From: M55B167 sp964406095 | GTDB lineage: Bacteria; Verrucomicrobiota; Kiritimatiellia; RFP12; UBA1067 | Direction of reading: 5' to 3' | DNA length: 64,000 nt | NCBI GenBank assembly: GCA_964406095.1 | Contig: CAYOQJ010000039.1 | Location: 1 to 64,000, forward strand | Part shown: positions 32,626 to 42,233 of the stretch, piece by piece | Position numbering within the stretch: position 1 is the first letter of the stretch | Layout: each line of letters starts with the position of its first letter | Program-made: the position numbers and the translations under genes | The notes under the pieces: generated by a model | Database searches by the model: none | The model's input: only the letters and a program-made list of their open reading frames with translations | What the model was told of the DNA's origin: nothing

Positions 32626-35600
32626 ATGTTGAAATATTGGTTTTTGTGGATGGTGTGCATATCGGCTCTGACGGTTGAGGCCGATTTGCGGGTGAGTGCC
32701 GGGACACTAGAACTTGGCGCGCCACGGGCGCGCCTGCGGATCGCTCGTGCGGATGGAACGGTCGTGATTGTATCGGATGCAGATTCATCCGCTGTGTGGC
32801 GGGTTTCGGGTGCGGGGTTGTGGTCGGCTGAGATGAACGGTGGCAGACTGGAGGCGGCGCAGTTCAAAGCGGGCGACAGCAACTATGCTTTTTCATTCAG
32901 TCAAACCGGCGCCGGATCAATAGATCTTCTTTACAGATGCGCGACTCTGAAGGTGGTGGTGCATTTGAATGAGGCCGTCGACGGCTTTGATCTCAGCGCA
33001 AGCGTTTTTCCAATTGACGACACGTTGCGCGCCTTTGAACTGCCCGCCAAAATCAGTTTTGATCTCTCTGCCGTTGAGCGCCTGATAATGCCGGCAATGC
33101 CCAATCACAGTGTAGGGCTGGCATTAAAACGTTCCTTTTTCACCCAGCAGCCGGAGGATAGTCCGGGCAGATGGCGTGTTTGCAGTGTGGGCCCTGCCGC
33201 CTTCATCGAACTTTTCGGTGCAGGTATCGCACTGTCGGATGACAAGCAGCATAGTGTTGCCTTGAAGGTGACCGATGAGGGCGCACGCTGGTTTGACGCG
33301 CAACTGACCGGGAAAATCAATGCACTGAAACTGCCTTCAGTACGTGCCCAGCCGGAAAAACTGAGTGACATAACTCTAGTGACATCTTCTCGAGGCGCCT
33401 ATTTTGCCGGTTCACGATTGGGTGGCGAGGGTGGTTGTCTGTGGCGGATCGGCGACGGTATTCGTGACGAAGAGCACTCTGTAATCGCCCGCCAGATAGT
33501 AAGTAGCACTGTGCGCAGAGTGATCAGGTTGTCCGACGGACAGCCGCGTCGACGCGTCGCACTGATCGACTTGAACGACGGACCTGAAACCGGAGGCTGG
33601 AGCACGATCAAGGTTGCGGAGTGGCGCGGTGTTTTGCAGCAGGCACTCACCGCGGTGAAGAGCGGGCAGACCGTGGAATCGTTACGGACGATCAATGCAA
33701 TTGATGCAGCTTTGCAGAACACAGAGTATCTTTGCATTGTCAACCCTTATGGTGAGTATTTTCCCGCCCGCGATAAAGATTCGCTGCTCACCTCAATCGG
33801 GCGGCTCAGGAATTTTGTGCAGGCCGGGGGGAATTGGTTTGAAACTGGCGGCTACCCGTTCTATCAGATGCTTGTTCCGGAAAGGTATTTGAGTTATGCC
33901 GCGGACTATCCGCCGGCCTATGCGGACATGTTGCATTTGGAGTCGAACTCAACCACGCTGAGCTTATATCGGGCGCAGCCGCGTACTGCTGAAGCTCCGT
34001 GGCAGAGCGGTAAAGATCACGACAGGCTCTTTGTGCCGGCGCATCTTTTCTGTGGCGGCGATCAGCAGGGTGGCTACCTTGGTCGATCGTTTCTGACCTG
34101 GATTGAACCGGGCAGCAAGTGGACAACTCCGCAGTTACGTTTGCGGGTCGGGTTGACGATGAACAGCATGGTATCCGACTATTGTGCAGCAAATTCGATT
34201 ACAACAGCGTTGCATGCCAAGATTGACGGTGAAAGTCTGGCAAAATTGCGTCAGGCTCCGTTGCTTTATCTGAGTGGGAGCTGCGCGGATAAATTGCGTG
34301 CTCTAAAATATCTGCCGGCGCCGTCGCTGATTCATTTCGCTGATTATCTGCATGGCGGCTTCGATAAACAGTACCCCGATCATCTCCCGCCCGCCGGAGC
34401 ATTCGGATCGATGGATGAGTTTAAGGCATTGGTGCATGAGCTACATGCTCGTGGTCATCTGTTTTCTCCCTACACTAATCCTACCTGGTGGTGTGATCAA
34501 CCCAGGGGGCCCACCTTTGAAAGGGAGGGTGAAGCCCCGTTGCTGGTACAGGAAAACGGAAAAAAACGTTACGAGAAATATGGGGACAATCCAGGTTGGA
34601 CCACCACCCTTTGGCACCCCGCTGTACAGGCGGTCAACCGTGCGGTGCGGGATCAGTTTCGCCGGGAGCTGTCGGTGGATATTCTTTTTCAGGATCAATG
34701 CGGTGCCCGTGGCTTTCTATACGATTTCAACTTAGCATCACCCACTCCGTATGCTTACTGCGCCGGGATGATCGCGATGAATGCCGAAGACAGCGCTCTG
34801 GTGGCACTGGGCACTGAGCACGGCTGGGATCGTATTGCTGAGTATCAGACCCTGCTGTGCGGATTGACCTGGGGAATTGTTCCGACTAGGGGCGGGCCGA
34901 CCTGGCGCAGAAGTTTCAAGAGAGTTCTGCCGCCGCGCACCTGGGAGATATACCCGCTGGCGCAGCAGATTTCGCATGATAAATGTGTTTTCGCACATCA
35001 TGATCTCGGTCAGTTTGTGACAGACAACCGTTCGCTGAGCTGGTCGCTGGCACTGGGCTATCATCTCAGTTGGCGCGGTTCCTCTGATTTTACACAGCAT
35101 CCGCCCAGCCGTGATTGGTACGCCTGGCTTTCAAGGCTACAAAAAACGGTTGTTGCCCGTTACACCGGAGTTCCGTTACACGCTTTCAACCATGACCGCG
35201 CTCCTCTGTTTGTACGTGATACAGATTATACGGCGTTTGAGGACGACGGGATTATTACTGCTGTCTATGGGAGTCTCACGATTAGAGCCAATCTCGGCCC
35301 GGTTACACGTGTTGTCGATGGGTGGCATCTGGCACCATACGGGTTTTATGCTGAGGATGAGAATATGCGGGCTGGAATTCTGGTGCAGTGCGGGGGAGAG
35401 GAGTGTTCTTTTGTGCTCGAATACGGGCAATCAGGGGGAGATATCTGGCTTTTTGCTGAGCCGGGAAGACGACTTGAGGTGCCGCTGCTCTTCGAAGAGT
35501 CCTGTAAAATACGGTTTGATGGTTTGAGCGAGAAGCAGGTAGAGGTGGATGGCGGCGTGGCGGCAATCGATCTGCCGGCGGGGCATCAACACTCTCAAGG

Positions 35601-35640
35601 TTCCGGGCCAGTGCTCTGGCATGCCACGATAGAAAGATAA
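32626..35640 (+). CDS. Exported DUF6259-like putative glycoside hydrolase
   Basis: 1004 aa. Signal peptide FLWMVCISALTVEA; N-terminal beta-sandwich domain to ~350; then a region reading like a TIM-barrel glycosidase (FADYLHGGFDKQYPDHLPP, HLFSPYTNPTWWCDQPRGPTF, DILFQDQCGARGFLYDF, ALGTEHGWDRIAEYQ) with acidic residues at strand ends; a C-terminal beta domain. This layout matches DUF6259 proteins of PVC and Bacteroidetes polysaccharide degraders. Candidate catalytic residues are the Asp of LFQDQCG and the Glu of GTEHGWD (inference). The substrate is unknown. Followed by the HtrA-like pair with 26 bp spacing. Confidence 0.75.
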   Translation: MLKYWFLWMVCISALTVEADLRVSAGTLELGAPRARLRIARADGTVVIVSDADSSAVWRVSGAGLWSAEMNGGRLEAAQFKAGDSNYAFSFSQTGAGSIDLLYRCATLKVVVHLNEAVDGFDLSASVFPIDDTLRAFELPAKISFDLSAVERLIMPAMPNHSVGLALKRSFFTQQPEDSPGRWRVCSVGPAAFIELFGAGIALSDDKQHSVALKVTDEGARWFDAQLTGKINALKLPSVRAQPEKLSDITLVTSSRGAYFAGSRLGGEGGCLWRIGDGIRDEEHSVIARQIVSSTVRRVIRLSDGQPRRRVALIDLNDGPETGGWSTIKVAEWRGVLQQALTAVKSGQTVESLRTINAIDAALQNTEYLCIVNPYGEYFPARDKDSLLTSIGRLRNFVQAGGNWFETGGYPFYQMLVPERYLSYAADYPPAYADMLHLESNSTTLSLYRAQPRTAEAPWQSGKDHDRLFVPAHLFCGGDQQGGYLGRSFLTWIEPGSKWTTPQLRLRVGLTMNSMVSDYCAANSITTALHAKIDGESLAKLRQAPLLYLSGSCADKLRALKYLPAPSLIHFADYLHGGFDKQYPDHLPPAGAFGSMDEFKALVHELHARGHLFSPYTNPTWWCDQPRGPTFEREGEAPLLVQENGKKRYEKYGDNPGWTTTLWHPAVQAVNRAVRDQFRRELSVDILFQDQCGARGFLYDFNLASPTPYAYCAGMIAMNAEDSALVALGTEHGWDRIAEYQTLLCGLTWGIVPTRGGPTWRRSFKRVLPPRTWEIYPLAQQISHDKCVFAHHDLGQFVTDNRSLSWSLALGYHLSWRGSSDFTQHPPSRDWYAWLSRLQKTVVARYTGVPLHAFNHDRAPLFVRDTDYTAFEDDGIITAVYGSLTIRANLGPVTRVVDGWHLAPYGFYAEDENMRAGILVQCGGEECSFVLEYGQSGGDIWLFAEPGRRLEVPLLFEESCKIRFDGLSEKQVEVDGGVAAIDLPAGHQHSQGSGPVLWHATIER

Positions 35641-35666
35641 GTTTCGGATGGGGAAAGGTTTTGTTA

Positions 35667-37073
35667 ATGAGAAGAACGCTTATATATGCTGCACTTGCAT
35701 TGCTGGTTTTTAACTCAGGTTGCAATCATTTGAGATACTTTCGCATCAGACGCGGCCAGGCGGACTATGTAGCGATGCAGTCCGCGGCGGCCGCAGCGGT
35801 GCGGCAGGTGGCCGACAGTGTTGTTCATATCGAACCATCTCCCGCGCAGCCGGGAGCGAATGACAGCCGTGCGGAGGTGCTGGCCATCCGACGTAAAGCG
35901 GCTCGACTTAAACCGGTTGCAGGTGTTGTGTTAAGCGCGGAAGGCCATGTACTGATGCCTGGGGTGGTGAATCCCGAAGATGTGGAGCGGTTGATCATTT
36001 GGGTGGGTGCGAATGAATATCAGGCTACGGTGCTCAAGGTTGACGAACAGTTGCGGATGACAATCATCAAATTTAGGCCGGAAGGAGATGCGGTGCCGCT
36101 TTCATTTGAAAAGACGGCTGATTTGCGAAGCGGCTCTTGGTGTGTTTGCGTTCGTCAGAGTGGCGAGGACAATGAATTTGCACCTTTTGTGACCAGCGGT
36201 TTCTGCCGCGGCACGCAAGCCGCACGCTACAGGATTTTTGATGTGAACGATGCCTTTAAGAAAGAAAGCCTGGCACCGGTGATGACGATGAAGGGCGTTT
36301 TGGCTGGATTCGCAGTGAATGGCAATGTGATAGCCGCGAGTGATTTACGCACCGATCTGCTCGATTTTTTTAACGAGGCTGCTGGCGTGATCGCGCCCGA
36401 AGAGGCCGCGCGAAGGAAAGGATGGCTTGGTGTGATAACACAGCCGGTTAATAAAAATTATGCCCGCGCGCATGGATTGCCGCGAGCTGCGCTGTGGGTT
36501 ACACATGCGGTCAATAACTCGCCGGCCTTCAAAGCCGGCATACGAAGCGGCGATTTGATAACAGCGCTTAACGGAGAACCCCTTAGATTGAGCGGAGCTC
36601 GCGCTCAGAGTTATTTTCTGCAGTTGTTGCGTCCGCGGGTTGGTCGCGACTTTGAAATCACAATCAGACGTGATACCGAGGTTATAACCTGCAAAGGGGT
36701 TTTTGCTAAGAAGCCGGAAGATGAAAAATTTCGTGCCCGTGATATTGGTATCGAAGTAAAAACTATCACCGAACCGGATTACTTCTCGCACAAATTGCTG
36801 ACATTAGAAGGAGTGCTTGTAACCGATGTAGAACCGGGGAGTGCGGCTGCTACCAGCTCTACTTTCCGTAGCGGACTACTTAGAGAGAATGATGTGATTC
36901 TGGAAATGGATGGTCAGCCGACACCTACACTAGATGATTTCAAAAGGGTTATCGATGATGTGCGCAAACGCGAATTGAAGGTGTTGCTGATTTATTTTCA
37001 GCGGGGGAGTTATGGCGGCTATGCCGGACTTAATCTCAGAATAGGCGATGGTGCGGGCGGAGGTGAAATGTGA
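35667..37073 (+). CDS. HtrA-like pseudoprotease with PDZ domains, likely lipoprotein
   Basis: 468 aa. Signal sequence with a Cys at residue 19 (LVFNSGC; Asn at -3 is atypical for a lipobox). A trypsin-like domain aligns with HtrA but all three catalytic residues are lost: the SNGHVV histidine region reads EGHVLMPGVVN (His to Val), the D-V-A-L-L-K-I aspartate reads LRMTIIKF (Asp to Arg), and the GNSGG serine loop is replaced by MTMKGVLAGF. Two PDZ domains follow (AALWVTHAVNNSPAFKAGIRSGDLITALNGEPL and VLVTDVEPGSAA ... ENDVILEMDGQPTPTLDDFKRVI). Its stop overlaps the start of the active HtrA gene, so the two are made together and may interact. Confidence 0.82.
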   Translation: MRRTLIYAALALLVFNSGCNHLRYFRIRRGQADYVAMQSAAAAAVRQVADSVVHIEPSPAQPGANDSRAEVLAIRRKAARLKPVAGVVLSAEGHVLMPGVVNPEDVERLIIWVGANEYQATVLKVDEQLRMTIIKFRPEGDAVPLSFEKTADLRSGSWCVCVRQSGEDNEFAPFVTSGFCRGTQAARYRIFDVNDAFKKESLAPVMTMKGVLAGFAVNGNVIAASDLRTDLLDFFNEAAGVIAPEEAARRKGWLGVITQPVNKNYARAHGLPRAALWVTHAVNNSPAFKAGIRSGDLITALNGEPLRLSGARAQSYFLQLLRPRVGRDFEITIRRDTEVITCKGVFAKKPEDEKFRARDIGIEVKTITEPDYFSHKLLTLEGVLVTDVEPGSAAATSSTFRSGLLRENDVILEMDGQPTPTLDDFKRVIDDVRKRELKVLLIYFQRGSYGGYAGLNLRIGDGAGGGEM

Positions 37074-39016
37074 TTAGGAAAAAGAAACTTAATATCATCA
37101 AGTATTTTCCGATGATTTTTGAAAACAGAATTATGCGTGCTGCAAGATTCCCGTGGTTTCCGGCATTGTTGCTGGCCGCGGCATTTTTACATATACCCTC
37201 CGCTGTGATGTCGCAATCTGCGGTGAAAGAAGATATTCCCGAGGAAATTGTCCGTCGGGTAGACCCTTCGGTGGTGGCGATTCAGCACAAACGCACGGCG
37301 GGCAGCGGTTTTGTGGTCACAGCCGACGGTTATATTATCAGCAATGGCCATGTTGTTAAGGGCGACGATAAAGAGAATCCGATGCGAGCCGAAGAGGGAA
37401 TCACCGTGATTCTCAACGACGAACGCAAATATTCCGCCAAGGTGATCGGTTTTTGTATGGACCCCGATGTGGCGCTGTTGAAAATTGAACCTGATGAGCC
37501 GCTACATCCGGTTGAGTTTGCCGATACACGCGGTGCTCAGATCGGCCAGCACTGCTTTGCAGTCGGAACACCAGTCGGGCTTAAACGTACTTTTACCAGC
37601 GGCATTCTGAGCAATGTGGATCGTACGGATCTCGGCACCTTCACCACCGTTTTTCAAACCGACGCGGCCATCAATCCCGGGAACAGCGGAGGGCCGCTTT
37701 TTGACCGCGAAGGGCGAGTTCTGGGGGTTAACACCTATGCCAGCCGCGGCAGTAACAATCTCGGTTTTACAATTCCATCACACGTGGTCAAAGTTCTGCG
37801 CGAGCATCTCAAGCGGTATGGGTGTTTCCGCAGATGTGATATACCGTTTTTCTTTGTTTGTGAACTCTACGACGAACTGGCCTTGGCACTTGGTGTCGAA
37901 CGCGGTTTGCTGCTCGCATACGTTATGGAGGATACCCCTGCCGCTGCGGCCGGTATGCAGCGCGGTGATGTGATTGTGGCGCTCGATGGCCAACCCTGCT
38001 CCGCCCGGACCCGCGCGGAGCTGATGGAGTTTGGATGGGACTTCGCCATCCGGGAACCAGGCACTCAGGTTGAACTGACAATTCTGCGCAGTGAGGCGAA
38101 CAATCCCGGAAATTTTTCGCGCAAAGTGATCACAACCCAGATGGAAATTGATGAACCCCGTCCCGCGCTGGGCAGGTTCCCTGGTGAGGATTTGACCCTT
38201 TTCTATGACGCTTTGGGATTGGGCTATAAACGCATCCTGCGCCTGCATCGTGTTTACTACGGCTTGTCGGATCAGCTGGGGGTATTGGTCAGCAATGTGG
38301 AAGCGAACGGGGCCGCCGGCAAAGCCGACCTAGTTCCCGGTATGGTTATTACGCATGTGAACGGGAAAGCGACTGACGATATCAATGCTTTCCAGCGTGT
38401 GCTGGAAAAAGCTCTGGCCCGGCGTAAAAGGTTTATCGATCTAGAAGTTCGACATGGACGCAACAGTTTCAAAACAGCGTTAGCACCCTATTACGATATG
38501 AAAGAGTGTGATCTTCTGCTGGTTGTGCCTGAAGGGGGTGTTAATGAATTGGAGCTGATAGTGCGGGAGTTGACCGCCGACGGAGCTTCAATAATTGTCG
38601 CGACCGCCGACGGCAACTGCAATTTTGTTGACAGCGCAATGCGGGTGGTCAAACTGGCGGATGTGCAAGGTGCCGAATTTGATTTGCTGTTGATGGTTGA
38701 CGGTCGTAAAGCCTCGGATTTGCAGAGTGATCGAGAGCTGCGGCGTGTTGTGCGGGAAAGTTATGGTGCGGGTGCGGTTGTCTCCGCTATTGGCAGTACT
38801 GCGATCACGTTGATCTTGGCTGACCCACAGATTAAAGAGAAGAAAATCACCACGGTCAAGGAGTTCTCCGGTGAAGCACTCCGGCTTGAAGCGCGTTATA
38901 CCGGCAATAGTGTTGAAAAAGATGGACGTGTCCTAACCTGCACCGGTTGGACACGCGAAAATATCCGCGAATTTCTCGGCACGTTGCGCGGTATGCTACG
39001 TATTCATCCGCTCTGA
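37070..39016 (+). CDS. HtrA/DegP-like S1C protease fused to a DJ-1/PfpI-like domain
   Basis: 648 aa. N-terminal signal (long basic n-region, then FPALLLAAAFLHIPSAVMSQ). Protease domain ~56-245 with intact triad His94 (SNGHVV), Asp133 (PDVALLKI), Ser206 (GNSGGPLF). PDZ1 ~260-350 and PDZ2 ~400-475. Residues ~480-645 look like a DJ-1/PfpI fold: ECDLLLVVPEGGVNELELIVREL, FDLLLMVDGRKASDLQSDREL, AVVSAIGSTAITLILADP, VLTCTGWTRENIREFLGTL. At the nucleophile elbow the usual Cys is Gly575 (SAIGS). The GTG start has GGAGG 6 nt upstream and overlaps the pseudoprotease stop. A periplasmic quality-control protease; the added domain may bind rather than catalyse. Confidence 0.85.
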   Translation: MIRKKKLNIIKYFPMIFENRIMRAARFPWFPALLLAAAFLHIPSAVMSQSAVKEDIPEEIVRRVDPSVVAIQHKRTAGSGFVVTADGYIISNGHVVKGDDKENPMRAEEGITVILNDERKYSAKVIGFCMDPDVALLKIEPDEPLHPVEFADTRGAQIGQHCFAVGTPVGLKRTFTSGILSNVDRTDLGTFTTVFQTDAAINPGNSGGPLFDREGRVLGVNTYASRGSNNLGFTIPSHVVKVLREHLKRYGCFRRCDIPFFFVCELYDELALALGVERGLLLAYVMEDTPAAAAGMQRGDVIVALDGQPCSARTRAELMEFGWDFAIREPGTQVELTILRSEANNPGNFSRKVITTQMEIDEPRPALGRFPGEDLTLFYDALGLGYKRILRLHRVYYGLSDQLGVLVSNVEANGAAGKADLVPGMVITHVNGKATDDINAFQRVLEKALARRKRFIDLEVRHGRNSFKTALAPYYDMKECDLLLVVPEGGVNELELIVRELTADGASIIVATADGNCNFVDSAMRVVKLADVQGAEFDLLLMVDGRKASDLQSDRELRRVVRESYGAGAVVSAIGSTAITLILADPQIKEKKITTVKEFSGEALRLEARYTGNSVEKDGRVLTCTGWTRENIREFLGTLRGMLRIHPL

Positions 39017-39039
39017 AATCGGCATCAGAGTGAACAACT

Positions 39040-39933
39040 CTAAAAATTCAGCTCGTTGTATACTCTGATCACCGCCAGTTCCTTGGCTTTGGCTTCAATT
39101 TCAATTGTCAGATCAAGTTCGCGCCAGAACTCCGGAAAATCGTTCATGTCGATGTAATCGTGGTGTTTGTGCGGCTGGCCGTTAGCCCATCCCTCCTTAG
39201 GGCTGGAGAGATGAAAGAGAGGCTCTCTGTTCCAAGTGCGGAGCGCTGCTGCGGTTGCCTCCTCCGCGCTCAGATTATCGGGCAGGCAGCGGTGATGATG
39301 CAGGTCGTACACTAGCGGAATACCTGTCTTCCGGCAGAGCGGCAGCAGGTCAGCGGGGGTGTAAACTCTGTCATCATTCTCGATTGTCAGAAGTTTACGG
39401 AGACCTTTGTCGAGTGCGTTGATGTTGCGCTCGACCCTTTGTAATGCCTGGTTTTTGTCACCATAGGCGCCACCGCCGTGAATATTGATTACATCCGCTC
39501 CAATCCAGCCAGCCACCTCAAGCTGATAGTGCAGCTCATCAAGTGATCTGGCGGTTATCTCCGGATGTGGTGAGCTGAGCAATGTAAACTGATCGGGGTG
39601 AAATGTGAGCCGGATGTTGTGTTTTTTCGCGTTGAAGCCACACTCTTTAAAACTGTTTATTATCCGGTCACCCTCGGGCAGCTTGTTTACCGAATAACCC
39701 ATATCGGGATGGGTTTTAAGTGGCAGAATGCGGCTGTTGACGCGAAATGCGCCGATTTTATTATGATGGCAGAACAGGATGGCTTGCTGTAGTGCCAGGG
39801 CGTTGGATAGACAGAGGGATGAGAGTTTTCGCTCTCGCTCGCTCTTTTTAAGAGTGGCAAGATGCTTGGCTGTTGTAGTACGGAATTTGATAGGGGCCTC
39901 GTGAAAGAGGCAGCATAGTCCTAATCGCAGCAT
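39040..39933 (-). CDS. uvsE: UV damage endonuclease UvsE/UVDE
   Basis: 297 aa, TIM-barrel UVDE. Starts MLRLGLCCLF; metal-binding residues in RLTFHPDQF, DVINIHGGGAYGDK, LTIENDD, LVYDLHHHRC and HLSSPKEGWANGQPHKHHDYI. Nicks DNA 5' to UV photoproducts and other lesions using metal ions, starting alternative excision repair. Last gene of the greA-dksA-lspA-miaA-radC-uvsE run, 26 bp after radC. Confidence 0.92.
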   Translation of the reverse strand: MLRLGLCCLFHEAPIKFRTTTAKHLATLKKSERERKLSSLCLSNALALQQAILFCHHNKIGAFRVNSRILPLKTHPDMGYSVNKLPEGDRIINSFKECGFNAKKHNIRLTFHPDQFTLLSSPHPEITARSLDELHYQLEVAGWIGADVINIHGGGAYGDKNQALQRVERNINALDKGLRKLLTIENDDRVYTPADLLPLCRKTGIPLVYDLHHHRCLPDNLSAEEATAAALRTWNREPLFHLSSPKEGWANGQPHKHHDYIDMNDFPEFWRELDLTIEIEAKAKELAVIRVYNELNF

Positions 39934-39959
39934 AATTTGTTTTCTCTGGCAGTGCGTTG

Positions 39960-40763
39960 TCAGTCGTTGAAAAGTACCACACCCATCTCCCGGATCGAGG
40001 TGAATACCGGCGGATCGCTGTACGCTCTGCCCATGATAATATGATCGCGAATCGGGATGTCCAGCAGTTTGGCGGCATCGATCATCCGGCGCGTTATGAC
40101 GATATCCTGTGAAGATGGGGTTGGATCGCCCGAGGGGTGGTTGTGTGCCAGAATAATGGATTTGGCACGGTAGCGGATGGCTTCGGTGAATATCTCGCGC
40201 GGATGTACCGGTGTTGAGTCGATCAATCCCGTAGTCACTTCCACCGGATTACGGATAAGCTGATTTTTAGTATCCAGCAACAGAACCCAGAATTTTTCCT
40301 GCTTCAGTTCAACGGTCAAAGGATTGAGCGCGTTGTAGGCATCGTGCGGGCTTTCGATTTTAAGATTGACCTGATTCTGCTGGCAACGTTTGGCTATGCG
40401 CAGTCCAAGCTCCATTGCTACGGAAAGCTCCATCGCTTTAACCCTGCCCAGTCCGGGAATCCTGTGCTGAATCAACTCATTGTGATCCGCCTGTGCCAGG
40501 TTTACCAACCCGTCGAAATCCGCCAGAATATGCCGGGCCAGATTGATGACATTTTTACCTTTGATTCCTGAGCGCAGCAGGACGGCAATCAGCGCAGCGT
40601 CGGATAAATTACTGCGTCCCAGGCATTCCAGCTCTTCACGTGGTTTGAGGGAATCATGCAGATATTTAAGCGGGCTGCTCTCTGGTGCCTCACCGGCTGA
40701 CCATCCGTGTCCTGATTCCGAATTGGAGTCAGTTGGTTCTGAGAGCTTTTTTTCCGTACTCAT
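39960..40763 (-). CDS. radC: RadC-family JAB/MPN domain protein
   Basis: 267 aa. Helix-hairpin-helix region (~residues 50-115: LSDAALIAVLLRSGIKGKNV, RIPGLGRVKAMEL) and C-terminal JAMM domain with HNHPSGDPTPSSQD and upstream Glu in REIFTEA. Cytoplasmic; the family's biochemical role is unsettled despite the RadC name. The start overlaps the miaA end by 35 bp, so translation is coupled. The first ~40 residues are serine/glutamate-rich and poorly conserved looking. Confidence 0.9.
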   Translation of the reverse strand: MSTEKKLSEPTDSNSESGHGWSAGEAPESSPLKYLHDSLKPREELECLGRSNLSDAALIAVLLRSGIKGKNVINLARHILADFDGLVNLAQADHNELIQHRIPGLGRVKAMELSVAMELGLRIAKRCQQNQVNLKIESPHDAYNALNPLTVELKQEKFWVLLLDTKNQLIRNPVEVTTGLIDSTPVHPREIFTEAIRYRAKSIILAHNHPSGDPTPSSQDIVITRRMIDAAKLLDIPIRDHIIMGRAYSDPPVFTSIREMGVVLFND

Positions 40764-41652
40764 GCCACAATTCTAACACTTTTGCGGCTGTTTGTTCAAG
40801 CGAATCGCCCTCATCGATTTGGCACCAGTGCGTTGCAAACTGATGACGAAACCAGGTTTCCTGTCGTTTGGCCAGTTGACGTGTGCGTGCACAGATTCGT
40901 TCGATGGCCTCGTTTTCGGTGAGTTCACCGTTTAGCACAGCAGTGGCTTCATGGTAGCCGATGGCCGCCCGGGCGGTTTCGGACCAGCAGGGGTAGCGTT
41001 CGCGCAGATGACGCACTTCATCAATCAAACCCTGTGCGAACATGCGCTCCACGCGCCGACGGATGCGCCGGTGCAATTGGGCACGGGGCATCGTCAGTGC
41101 GACAATCGCTGGCTTAGGAGCAACTTGCCAGTTGGTCGGTAACTCGCCGCACTCATCCAGATGGACAAGGGCGCGGATCAGGCGGCGCGGATTAGTTTCG
41201 TTTGAGATTGGATCAGCGGAACTTCCGAGTCGGCACCGCAGTTCGCGCTGCAGTGCCTGAATCCCATCGGTTTGCCAAATCTTCTCCCATTTTTCCCGGA
41301 GGTGCGGGTCAACCGCAGTGCTGTCCAGCCCGCTGGTCAGGGCTTTGATATACAAGCCGGTGCCGCCGGTTACAATAAGGTCGCCTGCTGAGTCGGCTAG
41401 ACTCTGGCGTGCGCTTTGAAGCCAAATGCCGGTGCTGAAATTCTGATCGGGAGTCGCCAGGTCGATGCCGTAATAGGAGACAGCGTTACGCTCCGCGGGG
41501 GTTGGCTTGGCTGTGCCGATATCCATGTCTTTGTAAACCAGCATTGAATCGGCGGATAAAATGGAGCAGTTTTCGCGTTCAGCGATTATCTGGCAGAGCG
41601 CGGTTTTGCCGGTTGCGGTGGCTCCGGCCAGTATCCGGAGCTCATTGATCAT
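40729..41652 (-). CDS. miaA: tRNA dimethylallyltransferase
   Basis: 307 aa, standard length. P-loop GATATGKTAL, SADSMLVYKDMDIGTAKP, YYGIDLATPDQNFSTGIW, VTGGTGLYIKALTSGL, NPRRLIRALVHL and the basic RRIRRRVERMFAQGLIDEVRHL helix. Adds a dimethylallyl group to A37 of tRNAs reading UNN codons. The start at MINELR was chosen for AAGGA 7 nt upstream and family length; the open frame upstream overlaps lspA. Overlaps lspA by 11 bp. Confidence 0.93.
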   Translation of the reverse strand: MINELRILAGATATGKTALCQIIAERENCSILSADSMLVYKDMDIGTAKPTPAERNAVSYYGIDLATPDQNFSTGIWLQSARQSLADSAGDLIVTGGTGLYIKALTSGLDSTAVDPHLREKWEKIWQTDGIQALQRELRCRLGSSADPISNETNPRRLIRALVHLDECGELPTNWQVAPKPAIVALTMPRAQLHRRIRRRVERMFAQGLIDEVRHLRERYPCWSETARAAIGYHEATAVLNGELTENEAIERICARTRQLAKRQETWFRHQFATHWCQIDEGDSLEQTAAKVLELWHEYGKKALRTN

Positions 41653-42142
41653 TCTGTTCCTTTTCAGCATTACGGCTGTGCATGAATTCGCAGAGAACAA
41701 AAAGAAAGGCACCGATGCAGATGGCGGAGTCGGCGATGTTGAAGGCGGGAAAATGACTTTCGCCGATGTAAAAATCAAGAAAATCAATCACGCGCGACAA
41801 TCTTATTCGGTCAATCAGATTGCCGATGATACCGCCGCAGATGAGAGCCGGCAACAGGATCGGGAAGTGCAGCTTACCGAAGAGCTGTTTGCGCTGCGCT
41901 ATGATGAAGATCAGCGAGAAAACAGAGAAAGCCACCAGCAGATAGCGCTGTCCACCCAGCATGCCCCACGCCGCACCGGGATTCTCAACATATGACAGAT
42001 TGAAAAAGCCCGGTATAACCTCGACGGAGTGTAGCGGTTTGAGAAGGCTCACCGCCAGATATTTGGTCGCCTGATCCAGCGATACAATCAATGCGACCAG
42101 CGACAAACTCCTGAACAGCCCTGTACTATCATTGTTCATCAT
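41642..42142 (-). CDS. lspA: Lipoprotein signal peptidase (signal peptidase II)
   Basis: 166 aa, four transmembrane helices. Catalytic aspartates in GGIIGNLIDRIRLSRVIDFL and FPAFNIADSAICIG; conserved SLDQATKYLA near the N-terminus and NPGAAWGM. Cleaves the signal peptide of diacylglyceryl-modified prolipoproteins in the inner membrane. Confidence 0.95.
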   Translation of the reverse strand: MMNNDSTGLFRSLSLVALIVSLDQATKYLAVSLLKPLHSVEVIPGFFNLSYVENPGAAWGMLGGQRYLLVAFSVFSLIFIIAQRKQLFGKLHFPILLPALICGGIIGNLIDRIRLSRVIDFLDFYIGESHFPAFNIADSAICIGAFLFVLCEFMHSRNAEKEQNDQ

Positions 42143-42233
42143 TGTTTTTGTTTCAGGTTAAAAAAACCGATATAGGCCGCGCCACTTCCGCAATGATTAT
42201 CTCGGTCAATCCACACAGGACAAGTCTGACGTT

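Noticed and set aside
39017..39039. AGAGT/ACTCT as a terminator between the HtrA and uvsE genes
   Set aside because: A 5-bp stem without a U-tract is too weak to call.
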